Shown here: one piece after another, positions 9,212 to 18,772 of the stretch
How the letters are laid out: each line of letters starts with the position of its first letter
Numbering within the stretch: the first letter of the stretch is position 1
Assembly: GCF_014212355.1 (NCBI RefSeq)
Contig: NZ_JACKXD010000003.1
Span: 556,128-620,127 of the forward strand
Length of the DNA stretch: 64,000 nucleotides
Direction: 5' to 3'
DNA from: Halobellus ruber
GTDB taxonomy: Archaea; Halobacteriota; Halobacteria; Halobacteriales; Haloferacaceae
The notes under the pieces: model-generated
Told to the model about the DNA's origin: nothing
Seen by the model: only the letters and a program-made list of their open reading frames with translations
Databases searched by the model: none
Translations under genes and position numbers: made by a program

Positions 9212-9383
9212 TGGCCTGCCACGGCGTTCGCAACCCACCGGCTTCACCTTTTCCGGGATAGTCCGGGAGCGCCGGTCGGGAGGTCTCCCGGCGGGACGCC
9301 GGGTTCCGATGGCGGGCCGGAGTGTACCTGCGGCTCCCCCCGACCCGACACGTCTTTTTGCGCGCAACTCGTCCGGTCCACCA

Positions 9384-11198
9384 ATGGACACGCTTCTGTG
9401 GGTGCTCGTCGGACTCGCCGCCTACTCCGCCGTCGCGCTCTTCCTCTCGCGGCGCGGGTTGGTGCCGAGTTCGGTGCGGCTCCAGGGCCCTTTTACCACC
9501 GTCCACACGAAGCGGGGGCGGGAGTTCATCGACCGGATCGCCGCTCCCAAGCGGTTCTGGCGGGCGTGGACCAACCTCGGGGTCGGCGCCGCACTCGTGA
9601 TCATGGCCGGGATGTTCCTCTTTTTGCTGCTCCAGGGGATCGCGATCCTCCAGCAGCCCCCGCCGGCGTCGTCGGTGAACCAGCCGCAGAACTTCCTCGT
9701 GGTGCCCGGCGTCAACGACTTCCTGCCGCTGTCGGTCGCCCCGGAGATCGTCTTCGGGTTGCTGGTGGGACTGGTGGTCCACGAGGGGGGCCACGGCATC
9801 CTCTGTCGGGTCGAGGGGATCGAGATCGAGTCGATGGGGGTGTTCCTGCTCGCGATCGTCCCGCTCGGCGCGTTCGTCGAACCCGACGAGGAGAGCCAGC
9901 GGGAGGCCTCCCGGGGGGGCAAGACCCGGATGTTCGCCGCGGGCGTGACGAACAACTTCTTCGTGACGATCGTCGCCTTCGCGCTGCTTTTCGGCCCCGT
10001 GGTCGCGAGCATCGGCGTCGCCCCCGGGATGGCCGTCGCCGACACCTACGAGGGGTCGCCCGCCGCGACCGCGGGGATCGGCCCCAGCGACCGGATCACC
10101 GCGGTCGGTGGCGTCCCCGTCGACAACGAGACCACGCTCGACGCCGCCCTGCTCGACGCCGACGACCGGACGGTGACGGTCGAACTCGACGGCGGGGGAA
10201 GCGCCGCCGACCGGGGGGCTCGGACGACCGAGGTCGAACGGTCGCTCGTAGCGGTCGACTCGGTCCCCGGCAACCCCGCGAACCTCTCGGTCGGGGAGTC
10301 GGCGGTCAACGTCACCGCGGTCAACGGCTCGGCGGTGGCGACCCGGCCGGGGTTCGTCGAGGCCGTCGGCGAGGGCCGGGTCGTCGAGGTCGAGACCGAA
10401 CGCGGGGCCGTCACGATCCCGGCCGGCGCGTATCTCACCCGCGTCGCCGCCGACGGCCCGCTCGCCGAGACGGGCGCGCCGACGGAACCCGGCGTGATCG
10501 TGACCGCGATCGACGGCGAGCGCGTGGTGACCGCGGCGGAACTCACCCGCGCACTCGACGACACCGACCCCGGACAGACCGTGTCGGTGGAACTGTACCA
10601 CGACGGCGCCGCCGAGACCTACGACGTGACGCTCGGCACCAACCCGCGGGACGGCACCGGCTTCCTCGGCGTCAACATCTTCCCGGGGACGAGCGGGCTG
10701 CTCCTGACCGACTTCGGCGCGCAGGCGTATCCGGCGGGGACCTACATCGAACTCCTCGGCGGCGACGGCGGCCCCGACGCCACCAGCCTCTCGGGGGCGA
10801 TCGCGGAGTCGCCGCTGGGCGCCGTCTACATTTCGCTCGTGCTCCCGCTTGCCTCCCTGGTGCTCGGGATCCCCAACTTCCCGGGGTTCACCGGCAACGT
10901 GCTGAACTTCTATTCCGTCGGCGGGCCGCTGGGCGCCCTCGGCGGCGGCGTGTTCGTCCTCGCGAACGTCGCCTTCTGGATGGCGTGGATCAACCTCCAG
11001 TTGGCACTGTTCAACTGCATCCCCGGCTACCCGCTGGACGGCGGCCGGATCCTCCGGACCAGCGCGGAGGCGGTGGTCGCCCGGCTGCCGGTCCCCGACC
11101 GCAACCGCGTCGTGAGCACGATCACGACCGCGGTCGGGGTGACGATGTTGATGTCGCTTCTCATCCTGGTGTTCGGGCCGACCGTCCTCGGCGGGTAA
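9384..11198 (+). CDS. Site-2 protease (M50) with PDZ domains
   Basis: This 604-residue intramembrane metalloprotease has an N-terminal membrane helix (2-22), a second near 66-88, and the zinc motif HEGGH at 133-137. It then has a long extracytoplasmic insert with two PDZ-like regions (around 205-250 and 355-445; note EGSPAATAGIGPSDRITAVG and EPGVIVTAIDGERV). The C-terminal membrane part carries the second metal motif FNCIPGYPLDGGRIL near 540-555. The PDZ domains distinguish it from the EGY-like M50 protein at 2721 and suggest substrate gating as in RseP. Its ATG at 9384 lies 172 bases from the divergent Usp gene. Confidence 0.93.
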   Translation: MDTLLWVLVGLAAYSAVALFLSRRGLVPSSVRLQGPFTTVHTKRGREFIDRIAAPKRFWRAWTNLGVGAALVIMAGMFLFLLLQGIAILQQPPPASSVNQPQNFLVVPGVNDFLPLSVAPEIVFGLLVGLVVHEGGHGILCRVEGIEIESMGVFLLAIVPLGAFVEPDEESQREASRGGKTRMFAAGVTNNFFVTIVAFALLFGPVVASIGVAPGMAVADTYEGSPAATAGIGPSDRITAVGGVPVDNETTLDAALLDADDRTVTVELDGGGSAADRGARTTEVERSLVAVDSVPGNPANLSVGESAVNVTAVNGSAVATRPGFVEAVGEGRVVEVETERGAVTIPAGAYLTRVAADGPLAETGAPTEPGVIVTAIDGERVVTAAELTRALDDTDPGQTVSVELYHDGAAETYDVTLGTNPRDGTGFLGVNIFPGTSGLLLTDFGAQAYPAGTYIELLGGDGGPDATSLSGAIAESPLGAVYISLVLPLASLVLGIPNFPGFTGNVLNFYSVGGPLGALGGGVFVLANVAFWMAWINLQLALFNCIPGYPLDGGRILRTSAEAVVARLPVPDRNRVVSTITTAVGVTMLMSLLILVFGPTVLGG

Positions 11199-11270
11199 CG
11201 AACGGGGTCGGCGTGCGGCGGCCACGACGCGCCGGCCGGTCGTATCGGCTTTGCGGGAGTCGCGTCCCCG

Positions 11271-11690
11271 CTACTCGCGTCCGATCGGGACGGCATCGGC
11301 GTGGCCGTCGGCAGGTTCGCCGACCGGGTCGGTGTGGGCATCGGCGCGCGTGAGGTGCGTCCGTCTGAATTCGGTCGGGTACTTCAGCCCGTAGCCGACG
11401 GCCCGGTCGGCACCGATGTGGGCAGCCCACACGAGGGCGACCCACACGAGGGGGGTCACGCCCACCAGGAGGCCGAGTGCCCCGAGGGAGATCGGCGCAA
11501 CCGTGGTGTGAAACAGGTTGTAGGCCCGGCTGCCGGCGCGGGGGCCCGCGAGGTAGCCCAGCATCGAGAGGTCCGGAGCGAGCGCGAGGACGGGAAACAG
11601 CCACACCGGCGCCCCGAGCGCGACGTACGCCGCGGTCGCGGCGCCGAACAGGGCGAGTCCCTCGATCCGGAGAACGGTCGTCGGGTGCAT
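11271..11690 (-). CDS. DUF4260 family membrane protein
   Basis: This 139-residue protein has four predicted membrane helices and the DUF4260 pattern: LRIEGLALFGAATAAYVAL, LFPVLALAPDLSMLGYLAG, AYNLFHTTVAPISLG and AAHIGADRAVGYGLKYP. The C-terminal ~25 residues are polar and acidic. No function is established for the family. The ATG at 11690 opens directly on the first helix. It converges with the M50 gene and is divergent from the PitA-type gene. Confidence 0.85.
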   Translation of the reverse strand: MHPTTVLRIEGLALFGAATAAYVALGAPVWLFPVLALAPDLSMLGYLAGPRAGSRAYNLFHTTVAPISLGALGLLVGVTPLVWVALVWAAHIGADRAVGYGLKYPTEFRRTHLTRADAHTDPVGEPADGHADAVPIGRE

Positions 11691-11841
11691 ACGACGTGAT
11701 GGTTCGCCGAGAACATAAAGCGGGATGTGAGCCGTGGCGACACGGGTGCAGGGTCGGGACTGTGGCGGCGAACGTCGGCCCGCGTCGGGATCCCGCCGCC
11801 GACTCGCAACGCCCATACCGGTGGCGTGCCAACCGTGCGGT

Positions 11842-13323
11842 ATGACTGACGCTCCCCCGACCGACGAAGGGTGGTTCGTCCTCCACGACTTCCGAACCGT
11901 CGACTGGGACGCCTGGCGCGAGGCGCCCGACCGCGAACGCGACCGCGCGATCGAGGAGGGAGTCGAGTACCTCCGGACCCACGAGGCCGTCGACGACGCC
12001 GACGAGGGCGACTCCGGCGTGTTCTCGGTACTCGGCCACAAGGCCGACCTCCTCGTGCTCCACTTCCGGCCGACGCTCGGCGCCCTCTCGCGGGCCGAAC
12101 GCCGGTTCGAGGGGACGGCGCTCGCGTCGTTCACCGAGCAGACCACCTCGTACGTGTCGGTCACGGAGATCTCCGGATACTCGACCCCGGAGTTCTTCGA
12201 AGAGCCCGAGGCGGTCGACGAGGGGACGCGCCGGTATATGGAGGGGAAGCTGACCCCGGAGATCCCCGACGACGGGTACGTCTCCTTCTACCCCATGACG
12301 AAGCGCCGCGGCGAATCGTACAACTGGTACGACCTCGACTTCGAGAAGCGCGCGGAGTTGATGGCCGAGCACGCCGAGACCGGCAAGGGGTACGCCGGCC
12401 GGATCAACCAGATTATCGCCTCCTCGGTCGGGTTCGACGACCACGAGTGGGGCGTGACGCTGTTCGCCGACGACCCCACGGACATCAAGGACATCGTCTA
12501 CGAGATGCGGTTCGACGACGTCTCCGCGAAGTACAGCGACTTCGGGGAGTTCTACGTCGGCCGCCGGTTCCCGCCCGCCGACCTCGGCGCGTATCTGGCG
12601 GGCGAGACGGTGCCGACGGGCGAAGCGGGTCACGAGAGTGAAGCACACGCTCACGGCGACGCCGACAGCGGGGACGCAAGCGACGCCGACGGTCACGGCG
12701 ACGACGACGCCGAGCAGGATGGTCACGACGGCGACGACGCCGACGACATCCGCCGGGAACTCGCCGACCTCGACATCTACGCGGGCCAGCCCCACGGCGA
12801 GGACGTCTACGCGACGGTGCTCTACTCCGCGGCCGACACCGACGAGCTGTTCTCGGAGGTCGAGGGGCTCCGCGGGAACTTCGACCACTACGACACCCAC
12901 GTCAAGACCGCGGTCTACGAGGCCCGCGGGCGCGACCGCAACGCGGTCGTGAGCATCTGGGACACCGCCTCCGCGGCCGAGACCGCCGCGGGTTTCCTCT
13001 CGGAGTTGCCGGAGGTCGTCTCCCGCGCCGGCGAGGAGTCGGGCTTCGGGACGATGGGGATGTTCTACACCGTCAAGCCCGATTACCGCGAGGAGTTCCA
13101 CGACACCTTCGACGACGTCGAGGGGATCCTCGAGGGGATGGAGGGCCACCAGGAGACGGACCTGTTTGCGAACGTCGAAGACGAGAACGACATGTTCATT
13201 TCCAGTCAGTGGGACGCCCGCGAGAACGCGATGGCCTTTTTCCGCTCGGAGGAGTTCGGCGAGACCGTCGAGTGGGGCCGCGAGGTGCTTGCCGACCGGC
13301 CGCGACACGTCTTCCTGGCGTAG
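11842..13323 (+). CDS. pitA: Coproheme decarboxylase/chlorite-dismutase-like domain fused to an ABM domain (PitA type)
   Basis: Residues 8-252 match the HemQ/ChdC branch of the chlorite dismutase family, which turns Fe-coproporphyrin III into heme b. The segment YPMTKRRGESYNWYDL has the candidate catalytic Tyr150, MAEHAETGKGYAGR has the likely heme ligand His177, and DDHEWGVTLFADDP is typical of the branch. Residues 255-302 form an acidic, histidine-rich linker. Residues 303-493 are an antibiotic-biosynthesis-monooxygenase-like (ABM) region. The same fusion is known in Haloferax volcanii as PitA. The decarboxylase role is inferred from conserved residues. Confidence 0.88.
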   Translation: MTDAPPTDEGWFVLHDFRTVDWDAWREAPDRERDRAIEEGVEYLRTHEAVDDADEGDSGVFSVLGHKADLLVLHFRPTLGALSRAERRFEGTALASFTEQTTSYVSVTEISGYSTPEFFEEPEAVDEGTRRYMEGKLTPEIPDDGYVSFYPMTKRRGESYNWYDLDFEKRAELMAEHAETGKGYAGRINQIIASSVGFDDHEWGVTLFADDPTDIKDIVYEMRFDDVSAKYSDFGEFYVGRRFPPADLGAYLAGETVPTGEAGHESEAHAHGDADSGDASDADGHGDDDAEQDGHDGDDADDIRRELADLDIYAGQPHGEDVYATVLYSAADTDELFSEVEGLRGNFDHYDTHVKTAVYEARGRDRNAVVSIWDTASAAETAAGFLSELPEVVSRAGEESGFGTMGMFYTVKPDYREEFHDTFDDVEGILEGMEGHQETDLFANVEDENDMFISSQWDARENAMAFFRSEEFGETVEWGREVLADRPRHVFLA

Positions 13324-13357
13324 AGTCGTTCCGCAGGTCGCCGCGTGTGGCCGTCTC

Positions 13358-13522
13358 TCACCGACTGCGACGGTAGCCCGCGACCCCGACGACGCCGGCG
13401 AAAAGCGTCACCGCGTCCCACGGCGAGGGGTCGATTCCGCGGGCGTCGGCGTCGCGTCGCACCCACGCCGCGAGCAGGAGGTGGACGGCGGCCGTCACCA
13501 CGAGAAACCGGGTGCGGTTCAT
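13358..13522 (-). CDS. 54-residue predicted membrane protein
   Basis: An ATG at 13522 opens a 54-codon frame reading MNRTRFLVVTAAVHLLLAAW, then a polar stretch with DARGIDPSPWD, then a second hydrophobic segment VTLFAGVVGVAGY, ending RRSR. Two short hydrophobic helices with basic ends and a DPSPWD turn look like a genuine small membrane protein, not noise. It lies three bases downstream of the stop of the aldo-keto reductase gene on the same strand, so it could be translated from the same mRNA. The function is unknown. Confidence 0.6.
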   Translation of the reverse strand: MNRTRFLVVTAAVHLLLAAWVRRDADARGIDPSPWDAVTLFAGVVGVAGYRRSR

Positions 13523-13525
13523 CCG

Positions 13526-14608
13526 TCAGTCCGACGACGCGGAGTTCCGCGGCCCGGCGGTCGCCCGCTTGTCGATCCCCGCCGCGCGGATGTCCTCGCC
13601 GTCGACCGACGACCGGAGTTCGTCCATTCCGTCGTCGCGGTCGATCCCGAAGTTGTCGGCGTAGCGGTCGGCGACGCGGGCGAGTTCGTCGTCGGAGAGT
13701 TTCGGCACCTCCGAGGCCGCCGCCCACCGGGAGATGTCCGCTTTCGTGTGGAACGTCGGCGTCACGGTGGCGACTGCCTCGTGGCTGAGGAGGTACGCGA
13801 TCGCGGCCTGGGCCATCGTGCGCTCCCCATCCCGTTCGAGGAACCGCAGCGCCTCCAGTTTCTCCCACCCGGTCTCGTACCACGCGTCGGGGCGGAACCC
13901 GCGGTGGTCGTCGAGGTCGTGGCCCGTTTCGGGGGTGACCTGCTCGTTCAGGAGGCCCGAGGAGTGCGGCACGCGGGGGATCAGGCTGGTCGAGGAGCCG
14001 GTCTCGGCGATGGTGTCGAGGAAGTGATTGCCGACCTCCTGTTCGAGGAGGTTCCAGACCAGCTGGACCGAATCGAACTCCGCTTCGATCGCCATATCGC
14101 CCTCCGCGAGCCACCCGATCGAGGGGCCGAGCGCCCACCCGACCGCGCGGACGAGTCCCTCCTCCCGGAGTTCGTCGAGGGCTTCGAGCACGTCGGCGTC
14201 GACCTCGTCGACGTTTGCGTTGTGCAACTGGAGCACGTCGACGTACTCCGTTTCGAGCCGGTCGAGGCTGCGTTCGGTGGCTTTCCGGACCCACTCGCCG
14301 GAGATCTCCTTGGGGAGTTCCCCGTGGCCGGCCTGGGGGTTGTTGTAGAAGTCGTAGCCGATCTTCGTGGCGACAGTGACGTCCTCGCGGTGGTCTTCGA
14401 GCGCCTCGCCGAGGAGTTTCTCGCTGTCGCCGTGGCCGTAGACGTCGCCGGTGTCGAAGTAGGTGATTCCCTCGTCGATCGCGTGGTGGACGAGGTCGAT
14501 GGCGTCCTGGCGGGTGCGGTCGCCCCACCAGTCGGTGCCGACCACCCACGCGCCGAACCCGACCTCGCTGACTTCGACGTCGGAGTCGCCGAGCGTCCGG
14601 ACGTTCAT
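13526..14608 (-). CDS. Aldo/keto reductase
   Basis: This 360-residue NADP-dependent oxidoreductase of the AKR superfamily has a TIM barrel. The catalytic tetrad is visible: Asp and Tyr in FDTGDVYGHGDSEKLL (around 51-56), Lys in VTVATKIGYDFYN and His in VLQLHNANVDEVD. The middle of the protein (EFDSVQLVWNLLEQEV) and the C-terminal helices follow the AKR pattern of general stress/tas-like enzymes. The substrate cannot be told. It begins MNVRTLGDSDVEVSEVGFG, the usual AKR start, and precedes the 54-residue membrane protein. Confidence 0.93.
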   Translation of the reverse strand: MNVRTLGDSDVEVSEVGFGAWVVGTDWWGDRTRQDAIDLVHHAIDEGITYFDTGDVYGHGDSEKLLGEALEDHREDVTVATKIGYDFYNNPQAGHGELPKEISGEWVRKATERSLDRLETEYVDVLQLHNANVDEVDADVLEALDELREEGLVRAVGWALGPSIGWLAEGDMAIEAEFDSVQLVWNLLEQEVGNHFLDTIAETGSSTSLIPRVPHSSGLLNEQVTPETGHDLDDHRGFRPDAWYETGWEKLEALRFLERDGERTMAQAAIAYLLSHEAVATVTPTFHTKADISRWAAASEVPKLSDDELARVADRYADNFGIDRDDGMDELRSSVDGEDIRAAGIDKRATAGPRNSASSD

Positions 14609-14848
14609 ACCCCAGCGTTGGTCGGCGCTCTATTCAGGCTGTCGACTCCGCGGATCACACGGCCGACGTCGCCCGTCGGGACGCCCCGGCCGTCCGTGGG
14701 TTTATTTCCGAAGCCGGGACCATCCGCCGCGTGATCTGAGCAGAGCCCCGCGCCGGGTAGCGATCGCTCGGCACGCCGGCGCGGGAGGGAGCCGAGTGCC
14801 GACTGTTCGCCACCAGCTCAGCGTCGTATCCCCGGCAGAACCGGCGAT

Positions 14849-16240
14849 TCACCCCCGTTCGTACGTGAAAATCCCGTCCGGGTCGTACCGCTCGCGGACC
14901 TCGCGCAGCCGCGCGGCGCGGTCGGCGTACACGTCGTCGGCGTCGGGATCCGTCCCGCCGGCGAAGTTCGGGAGCGTACCCGGCAGCGACGCGTCCCCCT
15001 CGACGGCCCGACAGGTCTCCCGGACCCACTCGACGTTTGCGGCCGTCGCCGTCGGGTCGTCCCACGCCGCCTCGACGTTGACGACGACCGAGGCGTCGCG
15101 GCCGACGATCGGACCCGCGTCGTCGCCGGCGCGTCCGACCGCCCCGTGCATCGGCCAGAGGACGATGGTCGAGAGGTCCGAAGGCGCCCGCTCGGTCGCA
15201 CGCCGGAGCTCGCGGATCGCGTCGTCGCGGAGCTCCGCGAGCGGGACGGCCTTCCAGTAGTACCGGCGTCCGTCGGGGAAGTCCGCGTCCAGCATCGACT
15301 GGAGGTCGACGTACGGCATCGCGTCAACGGAGGTCCTGAAGGTGTCGGCGCCGCCGACGAACCACTCGAACTCGTCGCGGCCGGCCGCCGGCTCGCCGGC
15401 GTACACCCCAGCCACCACGACCGCGGGGTCACCGTGCCGGGTGTCGGGGAACTCCGGCGTCGGCGGAACCCGGGCGAAGGACGGGAAGACGCACGCCTCG
15501 TCGGGGGCGGCTTCCTGGTACCGCCGGTACTCCCGGAGCACTTCGGCCGCGCGGTCCGCCGGCAGCCACGACTCCGCGTAGAGCACGTCGTGGTCGAGCG
15601 GGTGGAGGTCGAACTCGAAGGCGGTCACCACGCCGACGGTCCCGCCGCCGCGGGCGGCCCACAGCAGGTCCTCGTTCCGGTCGGGGGTCGCCGTCAGGCG
15701 CTCGCCGCGACCGGTCACGACGTCGATCGCCCGGAGGTTGTCGGCGGCGAAGCCGTGTTTCGGCGAGAGGTAGCCCGTGCCGCCGCCGAGCGTGAGCCCC
15801 GCGACGCCGGTGTCGGAGACCACGCCGCCGGGCGTCGCTAGCCCGAACGACTGGGTGGCGCGGTCGACCAGCCCCCAGTCCGCACCCGCGCCGACGCGGG
15901 CGATCCGGTCCTCGGGGTCGACGCGGACCCACTCCAGTCCGGAACAGTCGACGACGAGGCCGCCGGAGACGACCGACGCGCCGGCGACGCTGTGGCCGCC
16001 GCTCCGGACGGCGACCGCGAGACCGTGGTCGCGGGCGAACGCGATCGCCGCGGTCACGTCGTCGACCCGCTTGCAGTACGCGATCGCCGCGGGATACTCG
16101 TTCACCATCCCGTTCCAGACGCGGCGCGCCCCCGCGTATTCGCCATCGTCGGGAGTGACGAGGTCGCCGGCGAGCCGGTTCGAGAGGGTCGCAAGCGGGA
16201 GCGACGCGGCCGTCGACAGGGCGTCACGGTGTGGGTCCAT
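14849..16240 (-). CDS. FAD-linked oxidase, berberine-bridge-enzyme type
   Basis: The 463-residue flavoprotein has a PCMH-type FAD-binding domain (about 40-210) with AVRSGGHSVAGASVV, whose GGHS histidine is the usual covalent FAD site, and GLTLGGGTGYLSPKHG. It has a central substrate domain and the C-terminal BBE segment (YADRAARLREVRERYDPDG). Family members oxidise sugars, alkaloids or related alcohols; the substrate here is unknown. The ATG at 16240 (MDPHRDAL) is favoured over an ATG 40 codons upstream because residues before it look random. No Tat motif is visible, so it is probably cytoplasmic. Confidence 0.9.
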   Translation of the reverse strand: MDPHRDALSTAASLPLATLSNRLAGDLVTPDDGEYAGARRVWNGMVNEYPAAIAYCKRVDDVTAAIAFARDHGLAVAVRSGGHSVAGASVVSGGLVVDCSGLEWVRVDPEDRIARVGAGADWGLVDRATQSFGLATPGGVVSDTGVAGLTLGGGTGYLSPKHGFAADNLRAIDVVTGRGERLTATPDRNEDLLWAARGGGTVGVVTAFEFDLHPLDHDVLYAESWLPADRAAEVLREYRRYQEAAPDEACVFPSFARVPPTPEFPDTRHGDPAVVVAGVYAGEPAAGRDEFEWFVGGADTFRTSVDAMPYVDLQSMLDADFPDGRRYYWKAVPLAELRDDAIRELRRATERAPSDLSTIVLWPMHGAVGRAGDDAGPIVGRDASVVVNVEAAWDDPTATAANVEWVRETCRAVEGDASLPGTLPNFAGGTDPDADDVYADRAARLREVRERYDPDGIFTYERG

Positions 16241-16356
16241 ATCGGCGGCTACCCGATCGCGCGGATTACCGTTTGTGGCCGCGCCGCCCCCGGCCGCTGG
16301 GAGTGTCGCGACCCCGTCGACGTGCGGACCTGCGCCGGCTTCGACGGCGACGCCGA

Positions 16357-16788
16357 TCACCGGATGATCGTGACCGGAACGGTCGCCTTGTCGACGACGC
16401 TCTTGGCAACGCTGCCGACGACCTGTTCGCGTTCCTCCGAGAGCCCCCGGTGGCCGAGGTAGATGGCGTCGACGCCCGCCCGGTCGGCGTAGTCGGCGAT
16501 CGCGTCCGACGGCCGCCCAGTCAGGAGTTTGGTGTCGGTTTCGAGGCCGCCGTCGCGGTCGGCGACCGCCTCGGTCGCCCGCTGTCTGGCCCGGTTGAGG
16601 ACCTGCTCGCCGATGTCGGTCGCCCGGTCGCCCCCCGGGAGGACGATCTCGCCGTCGATCAGTTCGGTCTCGGGTTCCAAGACGTGGACGATCTCCAGGG
16701 TTGCGCCGAGACCGATCGCGTGCGTCGCGGCGTACTCGACGGCCTGGTCCGATTCCGTGGAACCGTCGACTGCGACGAGGTACTGCAT
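16357..16788 (-). CDS. Universal stress protein (UspA family)
   Basis: This single-domain UspA protein has 143 residues. It begins MQYLVAVDGSTESDQAVEY and carries the nucleotide-binding loop GHRGLSEEREQVVGS (G-2x-G-9x-G-S) before the last strand ATVPVTIIR. The ATG at 16788 starts at the first beta strand. It lies downstream of pepF on the same strand direction pattern but separated by 124 bases, so it likely has its own promoter. The ligand and trigger are unknown. Confidence 0.93.
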   Translation of the reverse strand: MQYLVAVDGSTESDQAVEYAATHAIGLGATLEIVHVLEPETELIDGEIVLPGGDRATDIGEQVLNRARQRATEAVADRDGGLETDTKLLTGRPSDAIADYADRAGVDAIYLGHRGLSEEREQVVGSVAKSVVDKATVPVTIIR

Positions 16789-16912
16789 ACGTGCGTATTC
16801 GAGCACCAGCGTATAAATCCGTCCGGCGGTTCCCGACCGACGGGAGCGAATCGGGTGAACCGCCGCCATCAGGGAGCGAGCGTCGGCGACGAAGTCCGAC
16901 GCGACCGACCGC

Positions 16913-18703
16913 TTATATCAGGTCCGCCATCCGCCCGAGATACTCGTCGTACACCCCGAGCGCGGACTCGACCGGCTCCGGCGACGCCATATCGACGCCG
17001 GCAGTGTCGAGCACGTCCATCGGATACGCGGAGCCGCCCATCGCGAGCGCGTCGCGGTAGTCCGCCGCTGCCGTCTCGCCCTCCGAAAGGATCCGCTCGA
17101 CGATCGCGACCGCCGCGGAGATCCCCGTGGCGTACTGGTAGACGTAGTAGTTGTAGTAGAAGTGTGGGATCCGCATCCACTCCCGGGCGATCCGGTCGTC
17201 GAGAACGGCCGGTTCGTAGAAGTCGGCTTTGAGATCCCGGTACACCTCGTCGAACCGGTCGGGCGTGAGCGCGCCGTCGTCCTCGGCGATCTCGTGGATC
17301 CGAAGCTCGAAATCCGCGAACATCGTCTGCCGGTAGAGCGTCGACCGGAACCGTTCGAGGTACTCGTCGAGGACGTGGAGCCGGAGGTCGTCGTCCTCGA
17401 CGGTTTCAAGCAGGTGATGCGTCAGGAGCGTCTCGTTGACCGTCGAGGCCACCTCCGCGACGAAGATGGTGTAGTCGGCGTACTGCCACGGCTGGGCGTC
17501 CTTCGCCAGTTCCGAGTGCAGCGAGTGGCCGAGTTCGTGCGCCAGCGTGAACATCGAGGAGATGTCGTCCTGGTAGTTCAGCAGGATGAACGGCTGGGTG
17601 TCGTAGGTGCCCGCCGAGAACGCCCCCGAGCGCTTCCCGCGGTTCTCGTAGACGTCGACCCACCGGGAGTCGAGCCCCTCCCGGAGCCGCTCCTGGTAGG
17701 CGTCGCCCAGCGGCGCGACCGCCTCGACGACGTACTCGGCGGCCTCCTCGTAGGGGATCTCCGGGCTCTCGGGCCCCGTCATCGGGGCGTAGAGGTCCCA
17801 CATCCGGAGTTCGTCGACGTCGAGTGCCTCCCGTTTCAGTTCGGCGTGACGGTGGAGGGCGTCGAGGTTGTCGTGGACGGCCTCGAGCAGGGTGTCGTAC
17901 ACCGCAACCGGGACGTTGGGGCCGTCGAGCGCCGCCTCGCGGGCGGTATCGTAGTTGCGGGCGCGGGCGTACTTCACGTCCTTTCTGACGCTGTTCTTGA
18001 GCGAGGTCCCGACGGCGTTCCGGATCTCCGCCCACTCGTCGTAGTACGCCTCGTAGACCGTCCGCCGGAACGCCCTGTCGGAATGTTTCTGGAGCTTCGT
18101 GAAGTTGCCCTGGGTGATCTCGACGGACTCGCCGTCGGGGCGCTCGACCGTCGGGAACGTCAGATCCGCGTTCGAGAGCATCCCGTAGACGTCCGAGGCC
18201 GCGCCCGCGACCTCCCCGAGGTCGGCGAGCAGCTCCTCGACCTCCGCCGATCGGGTGTGGGGCTTCGTCCGCAACACGTCGTCGAAGTAGTGCTCGTACT
18301 CCGCGAGCGCGGGCTCGCTGTCGACGAACGCCGCGACGCCCTCGCGGTCGAGTTCCTGGAGTTCGGGGTCGAGGAAGCTGGTGGCCGAACTCGCCGTCGA
18401 CGACAGCGACTCGGCTTTGGCCTGCATCGCCTGGTACTCCTGGTTTCGGGTGTCCTCGGCGCTCCGGAGGCTGGCGTAGCTCGTGACCTTCGAGACCTCC
18501 CGGAGGACCGACTCCCGGAGTTCCAGAAACTCCAGGAGCGTGTCGGGGCTCTCGGTCGCGCGACCCTCGTACTCGCGGAGGTCCTCGACGCGGTCGCTGA
18601 CGGCCTCGTAGGCCGCCCGCCACGCGTCGTCGTCAGCGTAGATGCTGGTGAGGTCCCACGTGTCTTCGGTCGGGAGTTCGCTCCGTTCGGGCACCTGGCT
18701 CAT
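16913..18703 (-). CDS. pepF: Oligoendopeptidase F (M3B)
   Basis: This 596-residue zinc metallopeptidase cleaves oligopeptides in the cytoplasm. The active-site motif HELGH is near residue 386 in TLAHELGHSLHSELA, followed by the third-ligand region FVAEVASTVNETLL. N-terminal family features include WDLTSIYADDDAW and a helical lid. Length equals bacterial PepF. The ATG at 18703 gives MSQVPERSELPTEDTWDL, a common haloarchaeal start. The downstream neighbour on the minus strand is the UspA gene. Confidence 0.95.
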   Translation of the reverse strand: MSQVPERSELPTEDTWDLTSIYADDDAWRAAYEAVSDRVEDLREYEGRATESPDTLLEFLELRESVLREVSKVTSYASLRSAEDTRNQEYQAMQAKAESLSSTASSATSFLDPELQELDREGVAAFVDSEPALAEYEHYFDDVLRTKPHTRSAEVEELLADLGEVAGAASDVYGMLSNADLTFPTVERPDGESVEITQGNFTKLQKHSDRAFRRTVYEAYYDEWAEIRNAVGTSLKNSVRKDVKYARARNYDTAREAALDGPNVPVAVYDTLLEAVHDNLDALHRHAELKREALDVDELRMWDLYAPMTGPESPEIPYEEAAEYVVEAVAPLGDAYQERLREGLDSRWVDVYENRGKRSGAFSAGTYDTQPFILLNYQDDISSMFTLAHELGHSLHSELAKDAQPWQYADYTIFVAEVASTVNETLLTHHLLETVEDDDLRLHVLDEYLERFRSTLYRQTMFADFELRIHEIAEDDGALTPDRFDEVYRDLKADFYEPAVLDDRIAREWMRIPHFYYNYYVYQYATGISAAVAIVERILSEGETAAADYRDALAMGGSAYPMDVLDTAGVDMASPEPVESALGVYDEYLGRMADLI

Positions 18704-18772
18704 ACGTTGTGAACCCGGGCTGCGGAAGTAAGGCTTACGTGGCGCAGTAGCGTCGCGGGCGACGTTCGGCCC

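Noticed and set aside
9212..9391. N-terminal extension of the tandem Usp protein
   Set aside because: Sixty basic, proline-rich residues before the first Usp strand have no family counterpart and overlap the divergent promoter region.
8892..11225. A 777-codon open frame on the minus strand
   Set aside because: It lies antisense to the M50/PDZ protease and has the Arg/Asp/Gly-rich composition of a GC-driven shadow frame.
11161..13308. A 715-codon minus-strand frame across the PitA-type gene
   Set aside because: The forward strand encodes a recognised two-domain enzyme over the same bases; the reverse frame shows no family motif.
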